Shown: positions 23,301-35,150 of the stretch, one piece after another
Layout: every line of letters begins with the position of its first letter
How positions within the stretch are numbered: position 1 is the stretch's first letter
DNA from: Spirodela intermedia
Lineage: Eukaryota; Streptophyta; Magnoliopsida; Alismatales; Araceae
DNA: 64,000 nucleotides
NCBI GenBank assembly: GCA_902729315.2
Contig: LR746265.1
Span: forward strand, 3,514,892 to 3,578,891
Reading direction: 5' to 3'
The notes under the pieces: model-generated
What the model was told of the DNA's origin: nothing
The model's input: only the letters and a program-made list of their open reading frames with translations
The model's database searches: none
Translations under genes and position numbers: made by a program

Positions 23301-26300
23301 GAAAATATCCCTTTCTTATGCCAGACCATTTCCTTAGAGTAAGATTGGAATTACTTGAGCCAGACAAGTTAGTATTACCTCCTAAAATGGGGGAAACATG
23401 CTAAGCTAGTTTGACCAAAAAACTAGAGAACAATGCTGATATTAAGGAAAAGGGAACAAATGACTATAGAGAACAAAAAAGATCATGAGCTTCCAAGCCT
23501 AAACTATTAACATTCATACTGAATAATGGGCGCACTTTATTTCATCTGTAATTGGCATAAATGAAATTCACATCATAGAGACCAAAGTAAATGTTTATTA
23601 ATCATTCATGACTAGCACAGGTAAGCCATGCCCAGAAATGTCCCCGGAGGTTGTAGTTCACCATATTAAATAATTATTAATTATCCATGACTAACACAAC
23701 AAAGCCATGTCCAGCAACGTCAATGTAAGTCATGCTTCTACACGGACTTTTTTATTACAGCACAAAGAGGAGACCAAAAAGAGATTATTATTTATGAGCA
23801 TTATTAATAAAGTAATCATGACCACTGGATGGAGAAAACAAACAAAGTAACTTCGTCAAAACCTTCTTGTCAGCATCTGTAGCCTCTTGAAACTTGGAGT
23901 TCAGGGCATCTTGCTCTTCTTTAGTGAGTTGATAAACAAGGTGCCTTTCAAGAACTGGAACACTTTTCTTTTGTGGAGCTGGCAGCTTTTGACCATCAAT
24001 CTTCTGGGGTTCTCGCACCTGTGAGTGTGGCTTCAATCCAGAGGCAGGAATTACAGGCTGTGACCCAGGTATCCTTGGTTGTGGAAAGCCCGCTTTAAGA
24101 AAAACCAAAAGTATTAGGGTAAAAAGGATGCAGAGTTCTAGAAAGGATAATCCTAAAGCTCGGACTGTCAATCCTTAACTTGCAACAACCTTCAGCTAGG
24201 ATTGAATATAGGGAATTACCTGGTCTGGGCTGCCAAGCTGGACCACCATAGGATATTGAAGGCTGGCTGGTTGCTTGCAACAATGTCTCATCAAATTTAA
24301 CACTGCTGGGAAGCACTGATGGAAGAGTATATCCTTCCCGAAAACGTTCCATCAGATATAGAGCAGTGACAAATTCTCTATGTGAAAGCATGCTATCATT
24401 GTCCTGATCAGATAAGTCCCACACCTGCTTTAAGACCTCTGAAACCGAGTCACAAACATCAGAATTATGACATCACACTAGGAACATAGCCATGCCCAAA
24501 GAGTATCACCAGGTAAATGGTTAGCGATAATCAATATTAAATAAACTTTTTAAAAAGGAACAGACTGAGTTAAACAAAGTCGAAAATTGAACCCCAGAGG
24601 AGCCACTACATTCAAGAGAATAAAGCACAAAGAAAAGTTTAAAAAGATATAGTTGAATTGTAACAACTAAAAATACAGTACAGCTGAGATTTTTGTCCAT
24701 ATTAATTAAGGAAGAAATGGTGATGACTATCCCAAGATGATGATGGCAAAGATGAATTCTTCCAGAGTGCACATTCAGCCAAATACATCTTGAAAAAATA
24801 TTTCTAATATATCTCATACAAAAAAAACATGGCACTGAAGAGCTTCCTAATTATAGTCACTTCACGAAGGGAATAGATATCACAGGAACAAGGAGTAACT
24901 ACCTCTTGGAAGCTTCCAACTGAGGAACAATGTGCGTGCTTCTTCGCCACTGATCTTTCCATCCCTGTCCTTGTCCACTTCAACAAAGACTTTACTGTAT
25001 TTTAGAATATCGGATTGAGAAAATTTCGGCCAAGGACGCTCAGAGGGCCTGGATGCAGGACCAACAGCTCCTACTGATGGAACAGATTGTGTAGATGCTA
25101 GAATGCTTTGGGTAATTTCCGTCTGACTCTGCTTATTCAATGACTCAGTCTGCTGAAGGTGACTACCCCCAAGGGCTACAGAGCTACTCTGCACTAGAGC
25201 ATTTTGGACCGGTCTAACTGAAGTCTGCACTGCAGACGATGTAGGGGCAATCCCAACTGAGCTTGGAACACTGCTAGCAGCAAAAGCAGCTGTGGAAGTG
25301 CCTTTCAGTTGAGATGTTGCAGAAAATATGTCACCTCCAAAAATTGAATCAGAAGAAAAACCATTCGCTGATGTAGCAACCTCTTTGGAATCCTTTGTGA
25401 ATGCTTGAAATGCTGAATGAGGATCTACTGGTTTTGTTGATACAGCGGAGGAAACCACAGATGGTGCCTGTACTGCTTGACTTACTGAAGTTCTTGAGCC
25501 AGGCTGTGCTGGCCCAAATCCGTCCGTCATAACAGAGGGAGCAGGGCCACTGAGAACCTGTGAAGCTACCCCCATTCCCCCATTGCGCCAATCAGTAGAT
25601 AAATTTGGAGCATTTGAGCGTGGATGCTGTGGAGCTGCAAGCACACCCCCTCGAGTGATTCCTGGCCCAACTAATGTTTGGTTTGGCCTCAAATTCGAAC
25701 CATTCGTAGGGGGAAAAAATTGATGATTCACATTGGCATTAGGAAGTGCTTGAGGGCCGCTGAAGCCAGGAGTTTGAGATGGAGCTGTTGCCATGATGCC
25801 AACCTGGGGTGCCATCATAGAATGCACTGGCGGTCTTGATATGGCCATCTGATTCCCTGGAGCAGGAGTGGCCACAATATTTATCTGTGGGGCTGGGATT
25901 CTATCCGCATCAGGACTTCCTAAAGCTGCCTTAACAATTTCTGGAGTCAGTTCTCGTCCCCTTTGTGCGACAGTTACCAATTTAAGAGCCATGTAGAACT
26001 CTTGTCGATTTAGAAAACCTGATTTCCTCGAATCACTATACATCCATATCTGCGTACAACATAAATGAGATGAGGGGAACAAAGAAAGCAAAAGGTAATA
26101 GGTTTGGGACAAAAATGAAAAATAACAAATAGTACTTTGGGTTAATGATGAACATTGAAAGTCAAAAAATCCTAGATTTACAGAAAGCAAGATAGTGCAC
26201 AAAAACCGTAAACTGAAAATAACTCAGGAAAGAAGGCATCTATATTCATGTCGGACATTAATCGAAGTTAAAAAACAGAAAAAATATATATATCAACTCA

Positions 26301-27474
26301 AATAATAAAAATGAACAGTGCTTCTGAGGCAGCTTCACTTGAATAAAGATACGAATATCAAGATGCAAAAGATCCATAATTATCTGACAGGAATTATCTG
26401 TAGTAGTCCACAACAGAATAACCATACAAGCTCCATCAATTGGTCGCCAATGGATGGTGTGCATAGGGTCATGTCCCATCAGTCACAGAGACAGATCCAT
26501 CAGCTCAACATTCATTTTTGAATCCCAGAAAAAACACATCCATTATCGGCAACAGACGAATGGTCTTCTGAGGCTAGGTCAAAGGATTACTCAACACCGA
26601 ATTTCATAAACTATGGTGAGAGAAGGACGATGGGCCCCCACCGACTTAGCCATTCTTGTAATTGGGAACAAGTTAGAAATACAATGCTATTCTACAGAAA
26701 AAAACTAGATAGCATTTCTTCCAACTACCTTCTCCAAAATAAATAACGAAGTTACATCTGTCAAATTAACCACCACAACTTTGGATATTTTTCCTTTAGA
26801 GAGATCTGAGTGGCATTCTTACGGGGACCAGACCACTTCAATTGTCGTGAGGCGAGGCCCATCGAATACAATCCCTTTGTACGGAAATAACTACAAAATT
26901 ACGTGGCGATTCAACTTGTCACCGAACTATTAAAAGGGATCTTTAAACACGTCCCGAGATTTGACCCCAATTCTATAAGGATGCTCCAAAAAATGAGGCA
27001 CAGCTTGATAGCAGGCAATGCATTTCACAGGAGCCAGTTATCATTCGGTATACTACTTGTTTTCTCGTAATAATAGAAACATACGCGATTTTCAGATCCC
27101 AGATAGTATACCCATTCCCACTAAAGTGTATTCTAGCGCGTTATCGAAGTGACGAAATGATCCAGGAAGAATAAATGTTACTCAACAGATAAATATTAAC
27201 CAAAATCTCGACAACTGTTCAATCTACGCCCACTAGAACAATTCGCTTCGATCTTCTACATATCTGAACCAAGATCGGATTGACAGGGCTGACACTAAAT
27301 AGAAAGGAGGAAAAAATATCGCACCTGAGCCAAGACGTGTTTAGGCAAGCTGGACCCTTGAAAGAAGTTCACGGCTTCCGCCCCACTTATTCGGCCGTCC
27401 GAATCCAAATCCGCGCGCCGGAAATACGCATCGAAGGTCTCCATGTTCGGCGACTGTCCTGACCCTGCCGCCAT
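14386..27474 (-). CDS. EH-domain protein, EH1/Pan1 type (TPLATE complex)
   Basis: Thirteen exons on the minus strand, in coding order: 27325-27474, 24903-26049, 24220-24438, 23863-24092, 21319-21393, 19220-19291, 18493-18591, 18312-18383, 18099-18213, 17337-17405, 15435-15765, 14955-15072, 14386-14802. Total 3114 bases, all phases consistent, 1037 residues. EH domain 1 is residues about 10-100 with an EF-hand loop DLDSDGRISGAEA; a Pro/Gln/Ser-rich linker follows; EH domain 2 is about 385-485 with loop DKDRDGKISGEEA. Residues about 560-725 are a coiled coil (EKIEFYRTKMQEL, YKSRCDNRLNEITEKA, KKYEEKYKN). An acidic WDEDWDKYEDEG block and a Ser/Phe-rich tail with a DPDPF motif end the protein. In plants this family belongs to the TPLATE endocytic adaptor complex at the plasma membrane and also acts in autophagy. 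Exon 11 contains a run of nine Cs on the coding strand. Intron 4 is 2.5 kb. Confidence 0.93.
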
Positions 27475-28560
27475 CCCGAACTCCCTGGAATCCCACTAAT
27501 TCCGCGATCAAGGAGTCAGATCAGGCGTCCAACCAAGATAGAGCCAAGAGCTCTGAAGATCCACCGCGAAAGAGCCTCAGCCGGAGGAGCGCAAGCACGC
27601 TGAGCCGTTACCGGAGCTTACGGAACCCACGCCTCGCTCGATTAGAAAAAGTCAGGCTGGGGAGCTCGGGGGGAAGGGGAAAGGCGACTGACCTCAGTGG
27701 GTCGTAAGGGCTGCTGCCATTCTTCCCTCGTACGGGAAGATATGGAGCAGGAGGGGGAGAAGGGGAGAGATCGGGAAGCAGGGATGGAGTTGGAGATCAA
27801 TCAATCCCCCGTTCTGGCCATGCTTGCCAATAACAGCTTTATTACGGGAAACGTCGGTGGGCTGCCTCAGGAAGATGACGACCCCCACCTGTCGTACATG
27901 CTGTCATTGGACCCCATTTTGTTCGAAAACGCGACCCAATATTTTCTCCTGTTACATTCCTGGGCCGTCTTTTAGAAGTCGCTGGGTTGGGCAGCTCTGT
28001 TGTCGTTCTTATAGCCCATTTACACGTCATCATTCCTCTGTGACCGCCCAACTCACCAGATCCACATCAGCTGATGAGTCACGTGGGTCTTCTTCTTCCA
28101 GCCATGTCTTTTGCCTTCTTTTACTATTGCCAGATAATAATCAATTATTGCCTTTATGTCCCTAATGGTGATACATGTGAGAACTTAAGTTCCCGGTATT
28201 GTGTTCTTTGGTAGCCACTAGATCAGATGTACTTGGTCACATGGCGTGTTGAATGATGCAGGATCAACCCACCACAAACCGCTGCTAATCAAGAACTTAA
28301 GTTCTCGATACCATGGCGCCTCCTTAGCTATTAGATCATCCTTTAAGGCCACATGTGTGTTGAGCAGCATCAAATTCACAAGCTGCCGATGGATCACTTT
28401 ACACATCTAGTATCGTGACGGTTCGTTAGCAACAGGATTTGATGAATCTGATGATGTGCATCATTGCGTACCATTGGATCATACCGCACTCCAAATGATT
28501 GCACTAGAGCAAAGAAAAAGATTTAGTCTCACATCAGAAATATTTTAAATGCATGTGTCA
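27475..28560. other. EH gene promoter/leader side, with diverged tandem repeat
   Basis: Upstream of the minus-strand EH gene. Nearest the gene it is GC-rich (leader and probable promoter); no coding frame looks real. From about 28181 the motif GAACTTAAGTTC recurs at 28181 and 28293 (112-bp step) followed by similar but diverged text, and a third weaker copy may continue to about 28500. Confidence 0.45.
28181..28404. repeat. Diverged ~112-bp tandem repeat
   Basis: Both units begin GAACTTAAGTT and share the order: GGTAT/CGATA, TTAGCTATTAGATCA-like text, CACATG-GTGTTGA text, then ATCAA-CACAA text. Divergence is clear but the order of blocks is kept. Function unknown. Confidence 0.5.
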
Positions 28561-28773
28561 TATATAAACTAAAGCCTAGCTTCTTTTAGCAGAGATCCCT
28601 TCTCTCAAAATAAAATAATAATTAGGACCATCTTGGAAGAAGGCAGCAAGGTGGTCTACCCTTGCACACGCCTTGTGTACAAGCGCTTATTGCCCCACAA
28701 TTGATTGGGTGTTGAGATGTGGAAGGGGAGTGACACACACGTACACAAAGTGAGAGACCCTTCACCACTCAAG

Positions 28774-28787
28774 CCCCCCCCCCCCCC
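28774..28787. repeat. Poly(C) tract, 14 bases
   Basis: An uninterrupted run of 14 C in otherwise mixed intergenic sequence. Long C/G runs are also sequencing-error prone, so the length is approximate. Confidence 0.8.
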
Positions 28788-29049
28788 ACGGTCTAGGTCT
28801 ACCTCGCTCGACTGCTGCCCCCTTTTGAGTCAACTATTGAGTGTTGACTTGCCAATAGATGAAAGATTTTTTTTTATTATTATTTTAATAAGCAAAAATT
28901 ATGCTTAGTATTACTTTAGACATTTAAAATTAACAATACATCCCATATTTATTCTACAAGTTAACAAAATAAAATCAAATAATAAAACTAATTAAAACAC
29001 AAAAATCTAGATCTAACACCCACTATCGAACAGACTTTGTCTAGTAATT

Positions 29050-29490
29050 GATGGGACATCTAGGCTCTAATAGGGGGCCCTTTTCTCAAAGAAAGAAAAT
29101 ATACATATGAAATAAAAAATTATGATATTTCACTTGATGTAGATAAAGAGAGAGAGAGAGAATGACGATAAAGTGAAAGAGATAACATATACGAGAGGAA
29201 TTACAGAAGAGGTATCAAATTTAAGATGGTCAATCTCCAAATTTATCTGTAAAGATATGACTTCAAAAACACTAAGTTTCCTCCTTTGATGGGGTGACTT
29301 CCTATTTATAATGCCTAGTGAACATTAGTTTGTTCTAATGTATGTGTCATCTTGACATATTCCATTGTAGAGCTATTTTTTATTGATGGTGAGACTTTTC
29401 CTTTATAATAGTCATGATCACTTATGACATTAGTGACATTGAGAGAGTATCTCATCATCACTCTCCATAAAACTTTTATCTTATTCATAA
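29050..29490 (-). repeat. Degenerate 3' LTR of the Ty3 relic
   Basis: Pairs with 34833-35130: GA-rich tract at 29148-29160 followed by similarly ordered blocks ending in a GTATCTCATCA-like segment. Boundaries cannot be set to the base. Confidence 0.5.
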
Positions 29491-29659
29491 GGTAAAAATT
29501 TGAAAATAGTTGATGAAAGCCTTATATTAGTTCCCAAGTGCCCTATGATATAAGGGATGTCTTTCTACTTTATCAAGATTTAGAACTTATGCATATCATA
29601 CTAAGATGTTGAAGACCTCAAATGGTGCCTAATCTAGTAAAGTCATTATCCACTATAAA

Positions 29660-30100
29660 AGATTTAGAGGGCTCTAATGATTTATTACATAGACCTTCTT
29701 TAATTCTAAAATATGAAACACTATGACTACTTGTTGTGACTGAAATACTTTAATAGTAGGCCACCAACCAAGAAATTGTAAAATTACAATTGGGATAGAA
29801 TAATGTGGGTTGAGCTTTTTGTATAGCTTATAAGTGAGAGACTTTAGCCTATACAACCGAAGTCAATTATAAATGAGACAATTTATGACAAACTCTAGCT
29901 CCCAATTATTTCCAATGCATGTAAGTTTTCATTCGAGCTAAGGCTCACGCTAAGTGATGTTTGAGTTCATTGATCATGATACATTACTCTTGTAGTTGAT
30001 ATTCAACTTCATCCAACTTTGTAGTAAACAATATCTTAGATGAGAACCTATTCACATTTCCCATGATTGATTTTGAAGGGTGTTGTACCTACTAAATAAT
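29660..30100 (-). pseudogene. Ty3/gypsy integrase C-terminal remnant
   Basis: Minus-strand frames, with stops and shifts, give in order TTPFKINHGK (cf. the TPFEAVYGR integrase motif), then LARMKTYM (cf. QERMKKYAD), then YRLKSLTYKLYKKLNPHY (cf. the YRQKSLAxRxxxKLSPRY block of the GPY region) and finally VFHILELKKVY (cf. HPVFHVSLLKK). Four blocks in the right order and spacing make the assignment good despite decay. Not expressed as protein. Confidence 0.7.
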
Positions 30101-30299
30101 GAAAAATCATATTATACTAAAAATTCACACATGTGATCTATTTGTTCAATTGTTGAAAGTGGGTCTTCAGCAAAAGATTGAAGATATGTCTCAATGTTAT
30201 AATACATCATATCATCTAGTTGCCAGCCTATGGATACTACGAATTTATTTTGTTGCATTATTGTTCTTTGTATTTTGAATAGTTCATTCCATAAGTTAC

Positions 30300-33200
30300 T
30301 CTTTCAATATTGATTAGATGATTGAAATCTCATGCAATCACACAATGTTGCAAATGAATATATCACAAATCCTTTATGTCATAAATAATTATTTTAAAGA
30401 CATGAAGTATGTATACTTAATTTGTCCACCACTATTAATATTTTGTAGAATATCTCAAATTTGAGTAATCATTTGATAAATATTATTGAAATACCATCAC
30501 ACACTCTTTCTAAATGTGTAAAGGTTGTAATAATCTAATTAAAGAGAGAGCTAGTACTTTATTATATCAATAAATAGGAAATACTTCAAGATATCTCATA
30601 AGTTTTCATTATCATGAGTTAATAATGAATAAATAATATAGTTTTAGCCTGAACTCATGATAAATAGACTTATATTTATGTTTAATTATGTAAAATAATT
30701 TTAATTAATTAATTTGATTTTTTAGCTAATTATGTGATTTTATATGAATTTATATGATTTTTATAGTCTTATTATTATGATAAATGAAGAAAAATAAATT
30801 AAAATAAAGATATATAAAAAGGGGGGGACCCGTCGGCTAGTCGGGCTTGCAAGCAGGTTGAAAGCACAGTCAGAAGAAGCCGTAAGTAGAAGCTCGAACA
30901 ACTATAGACCAATAGAGACATGTGTGCACCATTTTCTTTCTACGTCACTAGTGACTAGCTAATTGTGGGTCAAAGAGTGGTCGTACACATAAGAAAGAGA
31001 CTTATTAACTTGCAAATGTGATACTATATATATTCTTTCAAAATCTTGGCATACAACTGATGTAAGACTAAATTCGCGTCACACATTCCCTATAATAGTT
31101 TTGTTTATTTTAATACCTAAAATACCTCTAATTATAATAGAGATATACCATGATGACGTCATTGTACAAGGATATTATAGTATGTATTTTAATCTTTCTT
31201 ATGTAGGCGGGCGATCAACATGAGTTCAAATCCCACTAGAGCTAAAATTTATATTTTTATCTAATTAAATCGTGACTTTCTTACAGATTGCCAGTGAAAG
31301 ATTAAGTTGTTATAATCGCTTGATCATCAACAAAAATTTAATTGACATGATTCACAGAGTATTGTTATTAAAATTGTTGAAAGATTCGTGATAAAAAGAT
31401 CGTAAATAGATCTCTGATTGATCAATAAACAAGTTGTCGTTGGGAAGAAGATGATATGTTGAAAAACGAGTCACCACCTCTTTGAAAACATACTAAATGA
31501 AATGAAAAGCTTCTTCTTGATGCACAGACTTGAGGATGAAGCTCCTTAACACGTGCCCCACCTCTATCCAACTCTTTTTCATTGGGTGATAGCCATTGAA
31601 GAACCGCAAACTTACCATTTTTCTACTCTATCAGGTGACAGCCGCCAAAGACGATTCAACAACTCATTTCATCAATCTCTGGATTTCGTAAGAAGATGTA
31701 AAAATTTTATGTGTCGTCCTTGTCCAATGAGAGTCTTCGAGGTTGTGAACACTACACGATAATTCTCTCAAACGCTCAAGATTTAAGTACATCGTCAACG
31801 CAATATCGAAACTCTATTTTTTTACTTCATTTAATAATAATTTGTATGATTTAAATCTATGAAACTATTTTTCATTTAATTCAGATTTTTTTAGCTTTTG
31901 TTAATCTTAATTTGATCAATTAGATTGTATGTAATCACTTATGTAAGAATCACAAGGCAACAACTAAGTTCCGCTCGATTCGTGTTCATAGAGATAATGA
32001 GATCATCATGACGTATACACCCTTATTTTCCTTTTTTGTGAATTTTAAATATATTTTATTTTTATTTATTAATCTATAATTTATATAAATTATATTTTTT
32101 GAGAAAAAATCTGAAAAATTACTCAATATTATATTACATCCTTATTATTGACTTGAAAAATTCTCACTATTTTTATAACTTTTATTGATTTATAAGTGAT
32201 ATATTTATTTAGAAATACTTCTAAATATCTAAAAAATGATATTTTCTAGTTTTATAAATTCTAAATTTACGTGATTTACTATACAATGAGTAAGTCACAT
32301 CAATAGTTAATCACATTTTAGTCACTAAATTAAAATATCTTAAATTTAATATGTACAATGTAAAAAATTAATTTTAAAAATCTAATGAGTTCAAGTCAAA
32401 TCTCAATGATAACTATTAAATTTGTATATCAATTATGTTATCAAATATTAATCAAATAAAAACAACACAAAACAAACTATAGAAAATGATTTTTTTAATC
32501 TCTAATTGATGCTCCACCACTTTATCATTAAGACATTAACATTGACATAGTGTATCGAGAAAGAGAAGTGAAAGTCAATAGCATAATTAGGAGAACAAAT
32601 AAAAGAAATTAAATGTAATTTCATAATGTGTGTTACTCATATAGTGTAGAGGAATTAAGAAGTGATCTAAATAGAAAATAAATAAATAAATTATTAAAAT
32701 ATAGTCTTCTCTCTATCTATATATTTCAGTTCTATAAAAAAAGAATAAATGCTCAATTAAATTGTAAAAAGTAATAAAGAAAAATGATACAAATCATAAT
32801 TTACAATGTTTTTGTCCCTCTTTGCTTGTCATCTAGAGAGAGAGCCCAAATGTTTGAGAAGAGAGTTCAAGCTGCCACCATCTTCAACTTGTAGGGGAGA
32901 TGATCTACCCACTATAGCTATCATCATTGTCATTGATCTTATCTCTACTTGTCACTAAAGAAAAGAGCACATTGTCACTAACACCATTGAAGTCATCATT
33001 GCCATGAATGTTATTGCCCTACTTGACTCCATCTTCACCTATCATGTAAGAAATGAGCTTGATGATGCCACATACATCGTGTTATTATATCATTGTCACC
33101 ATCTCAACTAATTATATGGATAAAGGCCATCTAGAAGCCCATGTCCTAGCTGTTGGGTCCTTTCTCACTCTCTCTTCCCTCTTAACCCCATTGCAATGGG

Positions 33201-34050
33201 CTAAGTATTGAGCTTGGTGTAATTGGCCCATTACTAGATTTTCCAAAAGCATCTTTGTCAAGTCCAACTAACTTATGAATGTAAAAAAGAAAAAATGAAA
33301 AGAGGGAAAACATTTCTGAAGGCTATGCGTTGGATATTGTATTAGAATATGGGTTAAATCATCAAATATATATTTATAAATAATAATAATAATATGTATG
33401 TTTAATAAAGAAAATGATGAAACATGATCTAAAATATATTTTATATTTTTCATTTAATTTGATTACATGTGACCATAGTAAATATAATATTTGTTGATAT
33501 TTCTCAACATTTACCTTAATTATCATCTAAAATGAATACATTTATAATTGCTTAAATAAGTTATTTTAATTTCTCAAAAATCACAGTATTGTTCATGAAG
33601 ATCATAATCATGTATTGTTCATAGAATTTCATATTTAAATTATAAAAAAAGATCACCAATTAAAATAAAGATGAATTTATAGATATTTTTTTAAAAACGA
33701 TAATTAATGAGTTACTTGAAGTTTGCCAAGACATTCAATAACTTAAATGACATTACAAGCAACACAAAATGATTGATGTGCATGTAAAATGTTGTTTCTT
33801 AATTGTCATATTTTCTAATTCATATATGATGGTAGCTCATTCATATATTTAATTTTACAAATATTGTTGTTCTATCATTTTTTTTCGAAAAAATTTAAAT
33901 AAAGATAATAACTTTTTGCTTGCTATCTAGAGGAAATGAAGGTCATACGTTAGACAATGTAAACTTTATGATATCATCATTTTTTGTTAAAAAATGGTAA
34001 TAATTAAAACAATATGATATTCCAATATTATTGAAGCCTTTAAGCACGAT
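30300..34050. other. AT-rich interior, no recognisable gene
   Basis: About 3.7 kb of AT-rich sequence between the gag and integrase remnants. No long frame, no conserved protein block that I recognise. A less AT-rich patch at about 31490-31760 and another at 32820-33260 differ in composition from their surroundings and may be separate insertions. Confidence 0.4.
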
Positions 34051-34069
34051 ATATTTGACTTCAACTTTT

Positions 34070-34560
34070 TGGTTGATGGTATAATAACTTTCAATCGTAC
34101 ATGTTCAAGGACTCAAACCTCTACTTGAGTCTCCTACCATAAACCCTTGATAAATATATTTTCAAGAATGTGCGTTGATAGATAATCTAAGATTACGGTT
34201 GTGAGTTTTATACTCCTTGCGATACTCTATTATTGAGCCCAATTGCTTAGTCTCTAAAAACTTGTGACAAAGATATCTGATTGATTAAGGTTGAAGTACT
34301 CTAGAAGTTGTTGATGCATGTTCTCCTAATTTTCAAGAGGCTTGTGCATATACGTTCAATTGAAGTAAGTGAGAGCCTTAAGTTCTCGACTAAAGTTAAC
34401 AATAAAGAATTTATCCATTACAATGTCCTCCCTACTAAGGCTCCATGTATGGATACATCAAATTGTTCGTATTAGGTCCTAGCCTATGTAGGATACCCTG
34501 ACAAGTATGGGTCAACTATCAAGGTCTTAGATCTTCATATTCATGTAGAAGTGGAAGAGG
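34070..34560 (-). pseudogene. Ty3/gypsy gag remnant
   Basis: Minus-strand reading, across frameshifts, gives LEN-ENMHQQLLEYF (cf. the WxxLKxxLLxRF block), KFLETKQLGSIIEYRKEYKT (cf. LRQTGSVxEYxxxFE) and LSTHILENIFIKGL (cf. LxEHVLExTFIKGL), then ETQVEV-VLEHVRL. These are the consecutive blocks of the retrotransposon gag domain. Broken by several stops. Confidence 0.75.
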
Positions 34561-34832
34561 CAAGTGGTTACATGTTTTGCATGAAGACTAGTCATCCATG
34601 TATTCTCTATGACAATGGTTTGCATATGTATTTTGATGATGGAGGACTTTGATGGTGCAAATAACATTTGTAAATTTTGTTTCATCACAATTGTCTTAGA
34701 TCTCCTTGACATTAGCTTGGAATATGGTAAATATCTTGTTGGAGTCCCAAATATCTCAGTAGACAATTTCAAGATCTTATAAATATTCAATTTTTGTGTC
34801 ATTTGATTTGAGAAGCATGACTTTGATATTGA

Positions 34833-35130
34833 TTTGATAGAGTTATTTTTTCTCATAAAGAAAAAATATATATAGATAAGGAGAGAGAGAGAGAGGGAGA
34901 GAGAGTGATAATGACAATAAGAGAGAGAGAAGCTGAATTTGAGATGATGGATCTTTAAGCTTCTCCTTGAGGAGATATCTTCTAAAACATTATAATGTCC
35001 TCCCTTAGTGATGTGGCTTCGTACCTATACTGCCTTTTCACCGATGGTGAGCCTCTTTCCATGTGATGGTCCTAATCACTTCCAACATGAATGACATGGG
35101 GAGGAGGGTATCTCAACAAATTCCTCATTT
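34833..35130 (-). repeat. Degenerate 5' LTR of the Ty3 relic
   Basis: Adjacent to the primer-binding-like site. Contains GA-rich tracts (about 34881-34930) and blocks matching 29050-29490 in the same order. Outer limit approximate. Confidence 0.5.
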
Positions 35131-35150
35131 CTTTAGTTGAATCATGTGTG

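Larger units (their letters stand above)
29040..35150 (-). mobile_element. Decayed Ty3/gypsy LTR retrotransposon
   Basis: Two degenerate direct repeats at about 29050-29490 and 34833-35130 share order and wording (TAGATAAGGAGAGAG-like GA tract, then GATGGTGAG, CATGATCACTT, GACATTAGTGACAT-like, GTATCTCA blocks) and are read as LTRs. Just inside the right one the minus strand has TCAATATCAAAGTCATG (34816-34832), resembling a Met-tRNA primer-binding site. A gag-like region then reads on the minus strand, and a broken integrase end lies beside the left repeat. The order 5' LTR, PBS, gag, integrase, 3' LTR is correct for a minus-strand Ty3 element. Every frame has stops and shifts; I could not recognise protease or reverse transcriptase in the roughly 4 kb between, which may be deleted, replaced or too decayed. 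Ends are approximate. Confidence 0.65.

Noticed and set aside
27697-27975. Frames just upstream of the EH start
   Set aside because: They overlap the presumed promoter/leader, differ in every frame and show no domain.
31205-31250. tRNA-like T-loop wording (GAGTTCAAATCCCACT)
   Set aside because: No A box, anticodon arm or acceptor stem can be folded around it.
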